A DNA stretch of 64,000 nucleotides, from positions 1 to 64,000 of the forward strand of contig NZ_BLIG01000032.1 of assembly GCF_009811415.1 (NCBI RefSeq). Reading direction: 5' to 3'. Position 1 is the stretch's first letter; every line of letters begins with the position of its first letter. The notes under the pieces are model-generated. The model worked only from the letters and a program-made list of their open reading frames with translations. It was not told the DNA's origin and made no database searches. The stretch comes from Alteromonas sp. KUL106 (GTDB lineage: Bacteria; Pseudomonadota; Gammaproteobacteria; Enterobacterales; Alteromonadaceae). Of the stretch, positions 43,974 through 52,668 are shown one piece after another. The position numbers and the translations under genes were made by a program.

Positions 43974-46163
43974 GTGAGCAACGCTGAACAACAATTGCAT
44001 TATTCTACTTGTACGCTTTGTGAGGCAATGTGTGGTATTGAGGTAGCGACAAAAGGCCAACAAATACTGTCAATTAAAGGGGACAAAGATAACCCATTTA
44101 GCCAGGGGCATATTTGCCCTAAAGCGAGTGCCCTTAAAGATTTGTACGATGATCCCGACCGTCTAAAACGTCCTGTGAAGAGAGTTGACGATACGTGGGA
44201 AGAAATTACGTGGGATGAAGCCTTTGATTTGATTGCAAACAACTTACACCACATCCAGCAGGCACACGGGAATAATGCGGTAGGTGTGTATTTAGGCAAT
44301 CCTAATGCGCACAATATGGGTTCTATATTGTTCGGTCCATATTTCTATCGTGCTCTTAAGTCGCACAACCGATATTCCGCTACATCCGTTGACCAGTTGC
44401 CACATCACATTGTTAGTCGACGACTTTTTGGTCATATTTCTCAAATCCCCATTCCTGACATCGATAACACACAACATTTTATGATCATTGGCGGCAATCC
44501 GCTGGCCTCTAATGGCAGTATTATGACAGTGCCAAACGTGAAAAAGCGTTTGAAAGCCATTCAAAAACGCGGTGGTAAAGTGGTCGTTATTGACCCCAAA
44601 CGCAGCGAAACCGCCGATATCAGCTGTGAGCATCACTTCATTCGCCCCGGAAGCGACGTGTTGCTGTTACTGGCAATGCTGCACGTGCTGTTTGAAAAAC
44701 AGCTACACAGAGTGGATGCAATTTTACCTTATGCCGAAGACATCAAAGAGGTTGAAAACTACGTTCGCGATTATTCACCACAAAAGGTCAGCGAGTTTAT
44801 CGGTATTTCGGCTTCACAAGTCACTCAGCTTGTTTTGGACTTCTGTCACGCTGAGTCAGCAGTTTGTTATGGCAGAATGGGGGCTAGCGTACAGGCGTTT
44901 GGAACGCTCACTCAGTACCTTATCATGCTGTTTAACATGCTCACTGGAAACCTAGATAAGCGAGGTGGCATGATGTTTACCCAGCCAGCCGCTGACGTAC
45001 TACCGGTATCAGGCAAGGGCAGCATGGGCGGATTTACCTCTCGCGTAAGAGGGCTTCCGGCGTTTGCTGGTGAGTATCCGGTAGCGTGTTTAGCCGAGGA
45101 AATTTTAACCCCGGGAGAAGGGCAAATTAAAGCCATGGTGATCGGAGCGGGCAACCCAGTGGTTACTACACCCAATGCAGAGCAGCTTGATAAAGCATTT
45201 GCTCAGCTCGACTTTATGGTTGCGGTAGATTTCTACATTACCGAAACCTCTCGTCATGCGGATGTTATTTTGCCTCCGGTAACCGCGCTAGAACGCGACC
45301 ATTACGACATTGTTTTTCACAACTTTGCAGTGCGAAATTTTGCTAAGTACTCTGAAGCTGTTGTGGACATTGACAAAGACCAGCTGACCGATTGGCAAAT
45401 CTATCTGTCTTTAGCCGAGCGGCTAGACGCGTTAAATGGAAAAAGCACGGCTCACTATGCCGCACTTTGGGAAAAGCAACCTAAAGGTGTGGTTGATGAT
45501 TTATTGAAAGCTGGGCTTTATGGACGAAACGCAAATAAATACAAGGACGCGGATACTCACTCAAATGAAACCTCAACCGTTATTCCAGCAGAGGGGCTGT
45601 CTATCGAAACGCTAAAAGCACATCCCCACGGTATTGACTTAGGGCCACTTCAACCGTCTTTGCCCCACGCATTGTTCCATGAGGATAAGAAGGTTCACTT
45701 GGATTTTGATTATTTCATGGCGGATTTAAACAGGGTAAACACCCATTTCTTTGAAAGAGAGAACCAATCTCAATCAATGGTTTTGATAGGTCGTAGGCAT
45801 ATTAAAACTAATAACTCGTGGCTGCATAACAGTCCGCGCATGGTGAAAGGAAACAATCGATGTACGCTACAGCTGCACCCAGATGATGGCGCGAAATACG
45901 GCATTGGAGATGGTGACGAGGTAAACGTGAAATCGCGGGTAGGTCAGCTCACTATTGAGGCTGAAATTACGGACGCGATGATGCCCGGCGTAGTGTCTAT
46001 TCCTCACGGCTGGGGGCACAACAAGAAAGGTATCAAGTTGTCTGTAGCAAGTCAGCACCCGGGGGTTAACACCAACATTCTCACTGACGACCTGCAGGTG
46101 GATGAACTATCAGGAAATGCAGTGCTAAATGGCGTGCCGGTGATACTAGAAAAAGTAAGCTGA
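43974..46163 (+). CDS. Molybdopterin-dependent oxidoreductase (4Fe-4S, DMSO reductase family)
   Basis: About 729 residues. The start is set at GTG with AGGA seven bases before; an ATG at 43953 lacks a ribosome site. Seen: [4Fe-4S] binding Cys13, Cys16, Cys20 (STCTLCEAMCG) plus GHICPKA, molybdopterin domains (GGNPLASNGS; VVIDPKRSETAD), MGASVQAFGT and a C-terminal beta-barrel with GDGDEVNVKSRVG. No Tat signal, so cytoplasmic. Without neighbouring electron-transfer genes, its substrate is unknown; formate-dehydrogenase-like or nitrate-reductase-like labels would be guesses. Confidence 0.85.
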   Translation: MSNAEQQLHYSTCTLCEAMCGIEVATKGQQILSIKGDKDNPFSQGHICPKASALKDLYDDPDRLKRPVKRVDDTWEEITWDEAFDLIANNLHHIQQAHGNNAVGVYLGNPNAHNMGSILFGPYFYRALKSHNRYSATSVDQLPHHIVSRRLFGHISQIPIPDIDNTQHFMIIGGNPLASNGSIMTVPNVKKRLKAIQKRGGKVVVIDPKRSETADISCEHHFIRPGSDVLLLLAMLHVLFEKQLHRVDAILPYAEDIKEVENYVRDYSPQKVSEFIGISASQVTQLVLDFCHAESAVCYGRMGASVQAFGTLTQYLIMLFNMLTGNLDKRGGMMFTQPAADVLPVSGKGSMGGFTSRVRGLPAFAGEYPVACLAEEILTPGEGQIKAMVIGAGNPVVTTPNAEQLDKAFAQLDFMVAVDFYITETSRHADVILPPVTALERDHYDIVFHNFAVRNFAKYSEAVVDIDKDQLTDWQIYLSLAERLDALNGKSTAHYAALWEKQPKGVVDDLLKAGLYGRNANKYKDADTHSNETSTVIPAEGLSIETLKAHPHGIDLGPLQPSLPHALFHEDKKVHLDFDYFMADLNRVNTHFFERENQSQSMVLIGRRHIKTNNSWLHNSPRMVKGNNRCTLQLHPDDGAKYGIGDGDEVNVKSRVGQLTIEAEITDAMMPGVVSIPHGWGHNKKGIKLSVASQHPGVNTNILTDDLQVDELSGNAVLNGVPVILEKVS

Positions 46164-46176
46164 GCTCATAAAAAAA

Positions 46177-46209
46177 CCGGCATTTACATGTGAGGAAATG
46201 CCGGCTTTT
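46177..46209. terminator. Bidirectional terminator between Mo-enzyme and gor
   Basis: CCGGCATTT pairs with AAATGCCGG over a 10-base loop, with T-run after it and A-run before it, so it can work from either side. Confidence 0.9.
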
Positions 46210-46339
46210 GTGAGAAAATTTTCAAGGAGTAAACCTTCTCCTCATTGTGCTTTTACCAGTAACCTTGCTTGTGACTAACCTTTCAGAAGTCCGCAAAAAG
46301 AACTCATCTACATCAAGTTAATCAGTGAATGGCACACCG

Positions 46340-47689
46340 TTATGTCATAGTAACAAACTCTTCAGCACTGGTAGGGTGAATAGCGACACACGCGTCAAAG
46401 TCAGCCTTTGTTGCGCCCATTTTAATGGCAACAGCAAAACCTTGCAGAATTTCATCCATGCCGTGACCAATGCCGTGAAGGCCTACTACTTTCTCGTCTT
46501 CACCTGCACACACAAGCTTCATTTTGGTCATTTGGCGATGGCGGGTGACAGCGGTGTACATCGACGCAAAGCTAGACGTGTACACTTTAATACTGTCCTC
46601 GCCGTATTCTTCAATGGCTTCTGGCTCAGTTAAGCCAATGGTGCCAATGGGAGGATGACTAAACACGACAGTAGGAATAAGCGAATAATCCATGTGCGCG
46701 TCTTTTTGACCGTTAAACAAGCGCTCGCTCAGCAAGCGACCTGCTTTCACTGCCACCGGAGTAAGTTCTGCTTCACCGGTAATATCACCGACAGCGTAAA
46801 CATTTTTCGCAGTGGTATTTTGATATTTATCCACTTTCACCGTACCGTTATCGTTTAATTCAACGTCGGTATTCTCAATATCAATTTTATCAGTTGAGGG
46901 TTTGCGGCCAATGGCCCAAATAAGGCAGTCAGCTTTTAGCTCTTCACCATTGGTTAGGTGTATTGAAAGCTCACCATCGTCGGCCTTTTCCACCTTCTCA
47001 ACGCTGGCGTGAGTGTGCAGTTTGCAGCCTTCGGCGTGGATCATATCCACCAAGGTTTCATGAATAATAGGGTCGAAATTTCTTAATGGAGCGTGCTTGC
47101 GAACGACAAGGTGTGACTCTGTGCCAAGAGCGTGAAGTACGCCGGCCAGTTCAACACCAATATAGCCTGCGCCAACCACTACCGCCCGCTTAGGCTGCTC
47201 TTTTAATGCAAAGAATCCATCTGAATCAATACCGTACTCAGCACCTTCTATATCTGGAATAATAGGGCGGCCGCCAACGGCAATCGTTATATGATCAGCC
47301 GTATACTTTTCACCGTTGACTTCCACGGTGTTGTTATCGATAAACTTGGCGAAACCACGAATTAAGGTGACATCATTTGCAGTAAGCACACGGTCGTAAG
47401 AGGCATGAATGCGCTCAATATAGGCTTGGCGGCTAGCAATAAGGCTGTCCCAGCTAAAGTGATTTACCGACAAGTCGAACCCGTATTCCGGCGCATAGCG
47501 ATGAATAGCCTCAGCAACCTGAGCACCGTACCACATGGCTTTTTTAGGCACGCACCCTACGTTTACGCAGGTGCCACCGATATCTTTTGCTTCAATGATG
47601 GCGGCTTTCTTGCCGTGTTTCGCCGCGCGATTAGCAGACGCTATACCGCCGCTACCACCACCAATACAAATATAATCAAAATGTGTCAT
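46340..47689 (-). CDS. gor: Glutathione reductase
   Basis: Gor keeps glutathione reduced using NADPH and FAD. The 449-residue protein has FAD-binding [14 protein letters not shown], redox-active Cys pair in [18 protein letters not shown] Rossmann [19 protein letters not shown] with the family Arg pattern ([11 protein letters not shown]), and C-terminal [11 protein letters not shown] with the catalytic His. Normal length. Monocistronic between two terminator-like regions. Confidence 0.96.
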   Translation of the reverse strand: MTHFDYICIGGGSGGIASANRAAKHGKKAAIIEAKDIGGTCVNVGCVPKKAMWYGAQVAEAIHRYAPEYGFDLSVNHFSWDSLIASRQAYIERIHASYDRVLTANDVTLIRGFAKFIDNNTVEVNGEKYTADHITIAVGGRPIIPDIEGAEYGIDSDGFFALKEQPKRAVVVGAGYIGVELAGVLHALGTESHLVVRKHAPLRNFDPIIHETLVDMIHAEGCKLHTHASVEKVEKADDGELSIHLTNGEELKADCLIWAIGRKPSTDKIDIENTDVELNDNGTVKVDKYQNTTAKNVYAVGDITGEAELTPVAVKAGRLLSERLFNGQKDAHMDYSLIPTVVFSHPPIGTIGLTEPEAIEEYGEDSIKVYTSSFASMYTAVTRHRQMTKMKLVCAGEDEKVVGLHGIGHGMDEILQGFAVAIKMGATKADFDACVAIHPTSAEEFVTMT

Positions 47690-47940
47690 ACAAAAAGCCT
47701 TTTCTGTCGGTTAGGCGAGCGCAGACCGATAAACGTTATTCATCATTATTACGGTTCGCTCGCAAAGCAAAGTTGACGCTGCTGCGTTTCACCTAGAAGA
47801 GTATTCTAGAGACCAGAACTCGCTTCAAGGTATTTCAACTAGTTTATCAATGGGGATAGAAGTAGCGAAATAAAAGGTTGAACGAGATAAACATGCTTTA
47901 CGTGTTTACCCCGCTCTGCATAAGCGCCCTAGATGTTGTT

Positions 47941-49245
47941 CTAGCTATTTATAGTTTCAGAAAGGTTTTCTGGTTCTATTTGAATACTAAAAGCTTTGCC
48001 TCGCTCTACTTCAAAGTGCACGAGTTTCTGTATGGTGGCGTCACTTAACACGTGACCTTCAGGAAGTATAAGAATGTGGCTGTCGTTATAAAGGTTTTGA
48101 GCCAATATCATACCGGCTTTAAGCTGTGACGCTTTCAACGACGTTGAGAGCAGTTTAGACGTAGTCACGTCCTCAGCCTCTAAGAGAAGGTCCAGAAACT
48201 CTCCATCATAACGCGTGTTTCGGTGTTTTTTCATCTCTAGTTTCGCATCGCGAGGGCTCATCTCAATGCCGCTCATTCGACCGGTCACAAGTCGCCAATA
48301 GTCGCGCGCAATAGCAAGTATACGAGCCCCTGCCGGAATTTCTTTGGCGACTTTATTGTAAAGACCTGAGCCATTGTAGTGCTCAAACTGGAACTCAATG
48401 ATATCTGATACTTGGTTAAGTTCATGGGCTGGCGCCAGGATCAGCGCGGCTTGTTTAGTTTGCGATAAATAATTTTGTTGCTGTTGATATTTGAGCTTTG
48501 AAAATGGCGCTTTAAAATCTTCGGTTTCTAACCCTAAAAGCCCGATTTCACAGATCAAACCCGCATAGCGAACGTGCTTTATATCGTCTTTATCAAAGCG
48601 AGCGATGCGCGCAATTTTTGCGGCTAGTTCACTCACTTCAATAGCAAACTTACCATCTATGTTGGGGTTGATACTGATAACATTAAAAAGCACCTGCTCC
48701 ATTGCAATATTGTGCTTCTCAATTTTATTCAACGCGGCTTTTATTTGGCGGGTGCGCTTTTGAACAACCTGCTCTAGGGATGCGTTAACATCACGGAGTT
48801 TTTTATTCTGTAGTCGGGTGAGTTTCTGCAGGCGTAGATTTTCTGTTTTTAATTTTACTCTTTCCAGCCCTTCTTCAACTACCGCAATTAATTCCTGATT
48901 ATCCCATGGCTTTTGCAAATAGCGGTGGATTTTACCTTGGTTAACCGCCTTGATAGTTGACTCGATGTCTGCGTACCCGGTGAGCACAACTCTGAAAGTA
49001 TCTGGATAGTTAGTTGCCACTTGCTCTAAAAGTTCTGCGCCAGACATCTGCGGCATTTTCATGTCAGAAATTACCACGTGAACTTCGTTTTGACTCATAA
49101 GCTCTAACGCTTTTGCTCCGCTATCAGCGAGAAGCAGGGTAATGTCCATAGTGAAAAGCGCGCGTTTTATCGCACGAAGAATATTGGGTTCGTCGTCGAC
49201 AAATAGCACCGTGTAGGTTGTCGCTTTTGCGTTAGGCTCTGTCAT
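47941..49245 (-). CDS. Response regulator with degenerate HD-GYP output
   Basis: 434 residues: receiver domain (residues 10-125, phospho-acceptor Asp in VVISDMKMP), coiled-coil linker, then an RpfG-like HD-GYP domain. Metal ligands are lost: HDIGKIG is CEIGLLG, the HHE motif is FEHYN and GYP is GLY, so c-di-GMP hydrolysis is unlikely. It closes the four-gene phosphorelay and lies about 70 bases past the histidine kinase. Role inferred: binding or protein interaction. Confidence 0.87.
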   Translation of the reverse strand: MTEPNAKATTYTVLFVDDEPNILRAIKRALFTMDITLLLADSGAKALELMSQNEVHVVISDMKMPQMSGAELLEQVATNYPDTFRVVLTGYADIESTIKAVNQGKIHRYLQKPWDNQELIAVVEEGLERVKLKTENLRLQKLTRLQNKKLRDVNASLEQVVQKRTRQIKAALNKIEKHNIAMEQVLFNVISINPNIDGKFAIEVSELAAKIARIARFDKDDIKHVRYAGLICEIGLLGLETEDFKAPFSKLKYQQQQNYLSQTKQAALILAPAHELNQVSDIIEFQFEHYNGSGLYNKVAKEIPAGARILAIARDYWRLVTGRMSGIEMSPRDAKLEMKKHRNTRYDGEFLDLLLEAEDVTTSKLLSTSLKASQLKAGMILAQNLYNDSHILILPEGHVLSDATIQKLVHFEVERGKAFSIQIEPENLSETINS

Positions 49246-49318
49246 AAATAATAATCCTTATGCACGACACTGTAGCTGTTACTTGTTATAAAGCATGAAA
49301 TCACCGAGGCCGCGTCCA

Positions 49319-50992
49319 TTATTCGTGTTCTCCCTCAGCGTGATTTTCTGACGCCTCTGAGTTAATAGGAAGCGTAAGAACGAACGTACTGCTTTTTCCT
49401 TCAATGCTCGTTGCTGAGAGGGAACCACCGTGCTCTTGAGCAATTCCGAATGAAATTGAAAGGCCAAGACCTGTGCCTTGTCCTTCAGGTTTTGTCGTGA
49501 AAAACGGGTTAAAAAGCTTATCGAGATGACTGGCAGGAATACCACACCCCGTATCTTCTACGCGCAGTTCAATGAAGTCGTTCAGCTTACACGTGGTAAT
49601 TATAATTCTGCCGTTTTTGCCAGTTGCCTCGATTGCCTGACCCGCATTGATCAATAAATTCGTAATAACTTGTGAAATTTTACCCACGTTCATCAATACA
49701 TCAGGTACCTTGCCTAAATGCGTCTCCACAGTACAGATATATTTTAATTGGTTATTTACCATAGCCAATGTGGTACGAACGCAGTCGTTGATATTGTGCT
49801 GCTGCATTTGGTCGCTATCAACACGGGAGAACAACTTAAGTCCTTTCACAATCTCAGCAACACGATGAAGGCCTTCTTGCGAGTCAGCCAATAGTTCTGT
49901 TATATCCTCATTGATAAACGCCATATCCTGATTAGCTAACATGTTTTCTAGCTCCTTGAGCGCAGCGTCTCTCGCCTTATCTTCCTTGGCTTTAAGTGCA
50001 ACGTTTATTTGTGAAAAAATCATTTGATAAGTAGCAACATATTCACTTAAGGTTGCGATGTTACTGCCAACGAAGCCAACGGGATTGTTAATTTCGTGGG
50101 CAACGCCAGCTGCCAACTGACCTACCGATGCCATTTTTTCTGCTTGTAGCAGCTGAACTTGCGTTTCTTTAAGGTCTTTATTGGCTTCTTGCAATTGATA
50201 GTTTTTCTGATTCAAAAGAGAGGTTCTATCTTGCACTTTTTCTTCAAGTAATGTGTTCAGCTCTTTTAATTCATCTTGAGCGCGCTGTCTTTGCTCGTTT
50301 TCCTCTTTTAAGCGCTCAACCAACTGATTAAAAGCTTCAGCCAGTTCACTTAATTCGTCTTTACCGCGAACAGGTACGAAGACCTCTCTGTAATCATTAT
50401 TTTTGACTGCATCGCCCAAATGCTTGGCACCCTCGTGTAATTGGTGCAGTTGTGACATGAGAAATGAACCCAGCAAGTATGAACAAAGGCCAACCAAGAG
50501 AAACTCTAAGAGCGCCAGTGTCACTGTCCAGCTCTTTATCCGAGACACTGACTCGGTAACGGAGGCTATGTTCAACCCAATCTCTACGTATCCATAGAGC
50601 GTATCGCTTACCATGATAGGCGCTCGTGTATCATAAACTCCGTCGTTGGATTCAGACACGGAATTATCTGGACTAAATTCACGAGCGAGCGCTTCTTGAT
50701 TCCCTTTCTCTACGAATACGTTGCCGTCTTTATCTTTAACTTTGACGTAGGAGACGTTGGGATTCGTGAGGATTTCTGACACATCGGCATCGAGGGATGC
50801 CAAGTCGTAGCTTAAAAACGCATTTTTGGTGGTTGAGACAAACAGTGAAGCCGTTGTATCGGCTGATTTTTTTACGCTGCTATCAACAAGATCATTCAGC
50901 AGTTGAAACACCGTAATGAGCAGCACCAACAGCAATAAAGCTGCAATGGATGCAACCCCTGCTATTGTTTTTGTACGTAAAGAAATCTTCAT
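49319..50992 (-). CDS. Sensor histidine kinase with periplasmic domain
   Basis: About 557 residues from the ATG; a TTG five codons upstream is less likely. Seen: two membrane segments (about residues 10-30 and 160-185) flanking a 130-residue periplasmic domain, HAMP, long coiled coil, H-box in AAGVAHEINNPVGFVGSN, N-box VITNLLINAGQAIEATG, and GLGLSISFGI. It is co-transcribed with a PhnD-like binding protein that may feed its periplasmic domain. Confidence 0.93.
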   Translation of the reverse strand: MKISLRTKTIAGVASIAALLLLVLLITVFQLLNDLVDSSVKKSADTTASLFVSTTKNAFLSYDLASLDADVSEILTNPNVSYVKVKDKDGNVFVEKGNQEALAREFSPDNSVSESNDGVYDTRAPIMVSDTLYGYVEIGLNIASVTESVSRIKSWTVTLALLEFLLVGLCSYLLGSFLMSQLHQLHEGAKHLGDAVKNNDYREVFVPVRGKDELSELAEAFNQLVERLKEENEQRQRAQDELKELNTLLEEKVQDRTSLLNQKNYQLQEANKDLKETQVQLLQAEKMASVGQLAAGVAHEINNPVGFVGSNIATLSEYVATYQMIFSQINVALKAKEDKARDAALKELENMLANQDMAFINEDITELLADSQEGLHRVAEIVKGLKLFSRVDSDQMQQHNINDCVRTTLAMVNNQLKYICTVETHLGKVPDVLMNVGKISQVITNLLINAGQAIEATGKNGRIIITTCKLNDFIELRVEDTGCGIPASHLDKLFNPFFTTKPEGQGTGLGLSISFGIAQEHGGSLSATSIEGKSSTFVLTLPINSEASENHAEGEHE

Positions 50993-51003
50993 GCTCAATC
51001 TAC

Positions 51004-51828
51004 TCAAAGGTGAGGTCTAGAAAGGGATGCGATTCCAAGTGACCTTACATCATCCCACTCGCTGTCATCAGATGCGGTAAAGCCACTTAAACCGATATTC
51101 TTTAAAAGCCACGATTTACTAGTGTCGTTAGATACTGCTATTAATGAATTAAGAATAGCTTGTCTGTCGGCTTCTGCCATATTCGGATGGGTTGCAATGG
51201 GGTGAGGGGTATAACCCTCACTTGTCCAAAGGATGCGTAAATCCTTTTTAATGTCCGCTGGCAATGCATCAAACGTACGCAGAATGCCACCCCCCGCGCT
51301 AAAAAAATTACGCTGTACAGCGAGATAAACTGAATCGTGTGAATTCACATAGCGGGGGATGAACGGTATGTCATTGTTGCGAAGGTGAGCGCTCGTAATA
51401 ATGGATGCAGCAAAGGCCGCAGGTGCCGGAAAAGCAATCTCAGAGCCAGCCAAATCATTGACGGATTCAATCGGGCTGTCTTTATGTACAACAACTAAGC
51501 CGCTTAGTCTTTTGTCTTTTTGATGCACCAGTGAACGGTAGCCTACCGATGCATTAAAAACCACAAAATGGTATGGGTTCATATAGGCGAGATCATACTT
51601 CCCTTGCGCTAACTCAGATTCAAACGTAGGGATGTCTTTGGCTGTCTTGAATTGAACATCAAGTCCAGTGAAATTGCTTATATAATCTATTAATGGCTGC
51701 CACTTCTCTGCCATTTTCTTTGCTGACTGCTGAGGCACAACACCGAAGGTGATAGGGTCTGCACTTACGGAATATGCGCCAAAAGTAAGGGAAGCAGCTA
51801 AAACGAAGTACCGGACAAACAAACCCAT
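51004..51828 (-). CDS. PhnD-like periplasmic binding protein, signalling type
   Basis: About 274 residues with signal peptide (AYSVSADP cleavage region). The mature part is a type-2 periplasmic binding fold of the phosphonate/phosphite family (FGVVPQQSAKKMAEKW; YDLAYMNPYHFVVF). The start ATG with AGGGAG is chosen over an in-frame TTG. No permease or ATPase genes lie nearby, while the kinase follows at once, so a sensory role is more likely than transport. Its ligand is unknown. Confidence 0.88.
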   Translation of the reverse strand: MGLFVRYFVLAASLTFGAYSVSADPITFGVVPQQSAKKMAEKWQPLIDYISNFTGLDVQFKTAKDIPTFESELAQGKYDLAYMNPYHFVVFNASVGYRSLVHQKDKRLSGLVVVHKDSPIESVNDLAGSEIAFPAPAAFAASIITSAHLRNNDIPFIPRYVNSHDSVYLAVQRNFFSAGGGILRTFDALPADIKKDLRILWTSEGYTPHPIATHPNMAEADRQAILNSLIAVSNDTSKSWLLKNIGLSGFTASDDSEWDDVRSLGIASLSRPHL

Positions 51829-51848
51829 ATTCACTCCCTGTAGAAAAA

Positions 51849-52409
51849 TCAAATCGACATAAACTGTTCAAGTACGACAGTTAAATCATGATTAGAAAAT
51901 GGTTTTTGAAGCGTTGCATCTGCCCCGATATCTAAGGCGCGTTCTAGGCTGGAATCATCTAAAGCTGAAATGACGACGATTTTTAAATCTCTGAATTTAC
52001 TCTGGTCGCGAGTGAATTCGATAACGCTGTAACCGTCCATACCGGGCATGCTCAAATCAAGCGTCATGACTTTGGGTTCATACTGGCTCAGCATTATTCC
52101 TGCCTGGAACCCACCGGTCGCAATATGTGAGTCGAAGCCTGCCCGCCTAGCAACGCGCTGAATAGATTTTGCGACAGGCATTTCGTCATCAACGATAAGA
52201 ATTGACGACGAGGCGATTCCTTTCAAGGCATCAGGGATTGGCATTTCATGACGCTCCAAGAATTCTATAAAGTCTTCAACCAGCACGCGATTGTTGCCGC
52301 GCCCAGGAAGCTTGAAACCCTTGAGCTTACCGCTTTCTATCCACCGTATCACTGTGCGGAGATTGACGTCGCAAAAAGACGCTATCTCACCAGATGTCAA
52401 CGTTTTCAT
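51849..52409 (-). CDS. Excisionase-type HTH protein with C-terminal receiver domain
   Basis: 186 residues with reversed order: an N-terminal MerR-like helix-turn-helix (residues 1-55; SGEIASFCDVNLRTVIRWIESGK) and then a receiver (residues about 68-186; VDDEMPVAKS, acceptor Asp in LDLSMPGMDGY, Lys in LQKPFSN). Most response regulators have the receiver first. It is first in the operon, so it probably controls it after phosphorylation by the kinase. Confidence 0.9.
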   Translation of the reverse strand: MKTLTSGEIASFCDVNLRTVIRWIESGKLKGFKLPGRGNNRVLVEDFIEFLERHEMPIPDALKGIASSSILIVDDEMPVAKSIQRVARRAGFDSHIATGGFQAGIMLSQYEPKVMTLDLSMPGMDGYSVIEFTRDQSKFRDLKIVVISALDDSSLERALDIGADATLQKPFSNHDLTVVLEQFMSI

Positions 52410-52668
52410 ATTATTGCCTTGTTGGTTTATTGGCCAAAATTATAGTATGAGAAGTAGTGTGAGACAAAGTAGACAAAAGGATGATATGTGACATTTGCGA
52501 CAGCCTTGTATTTAAAAACATGTCGTACGGCGTGTAGGACGAGGCCTGATCCTTCACTTAACAATAGAAGTAGAACCTAAGTAGGTCAACAACAGGTTAA
52601 GCAATGGCTTGCTTTTACTTCGTGAAGCCCCATCATTATGCTATCAAAGTACTAAGAGTGAAGAGACT

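Noticed and set aside
52609..52668. Longer N-terminus for PrlC
   Set aside because: The later ATG gives the usual length and has an AAGAG ribosome site.
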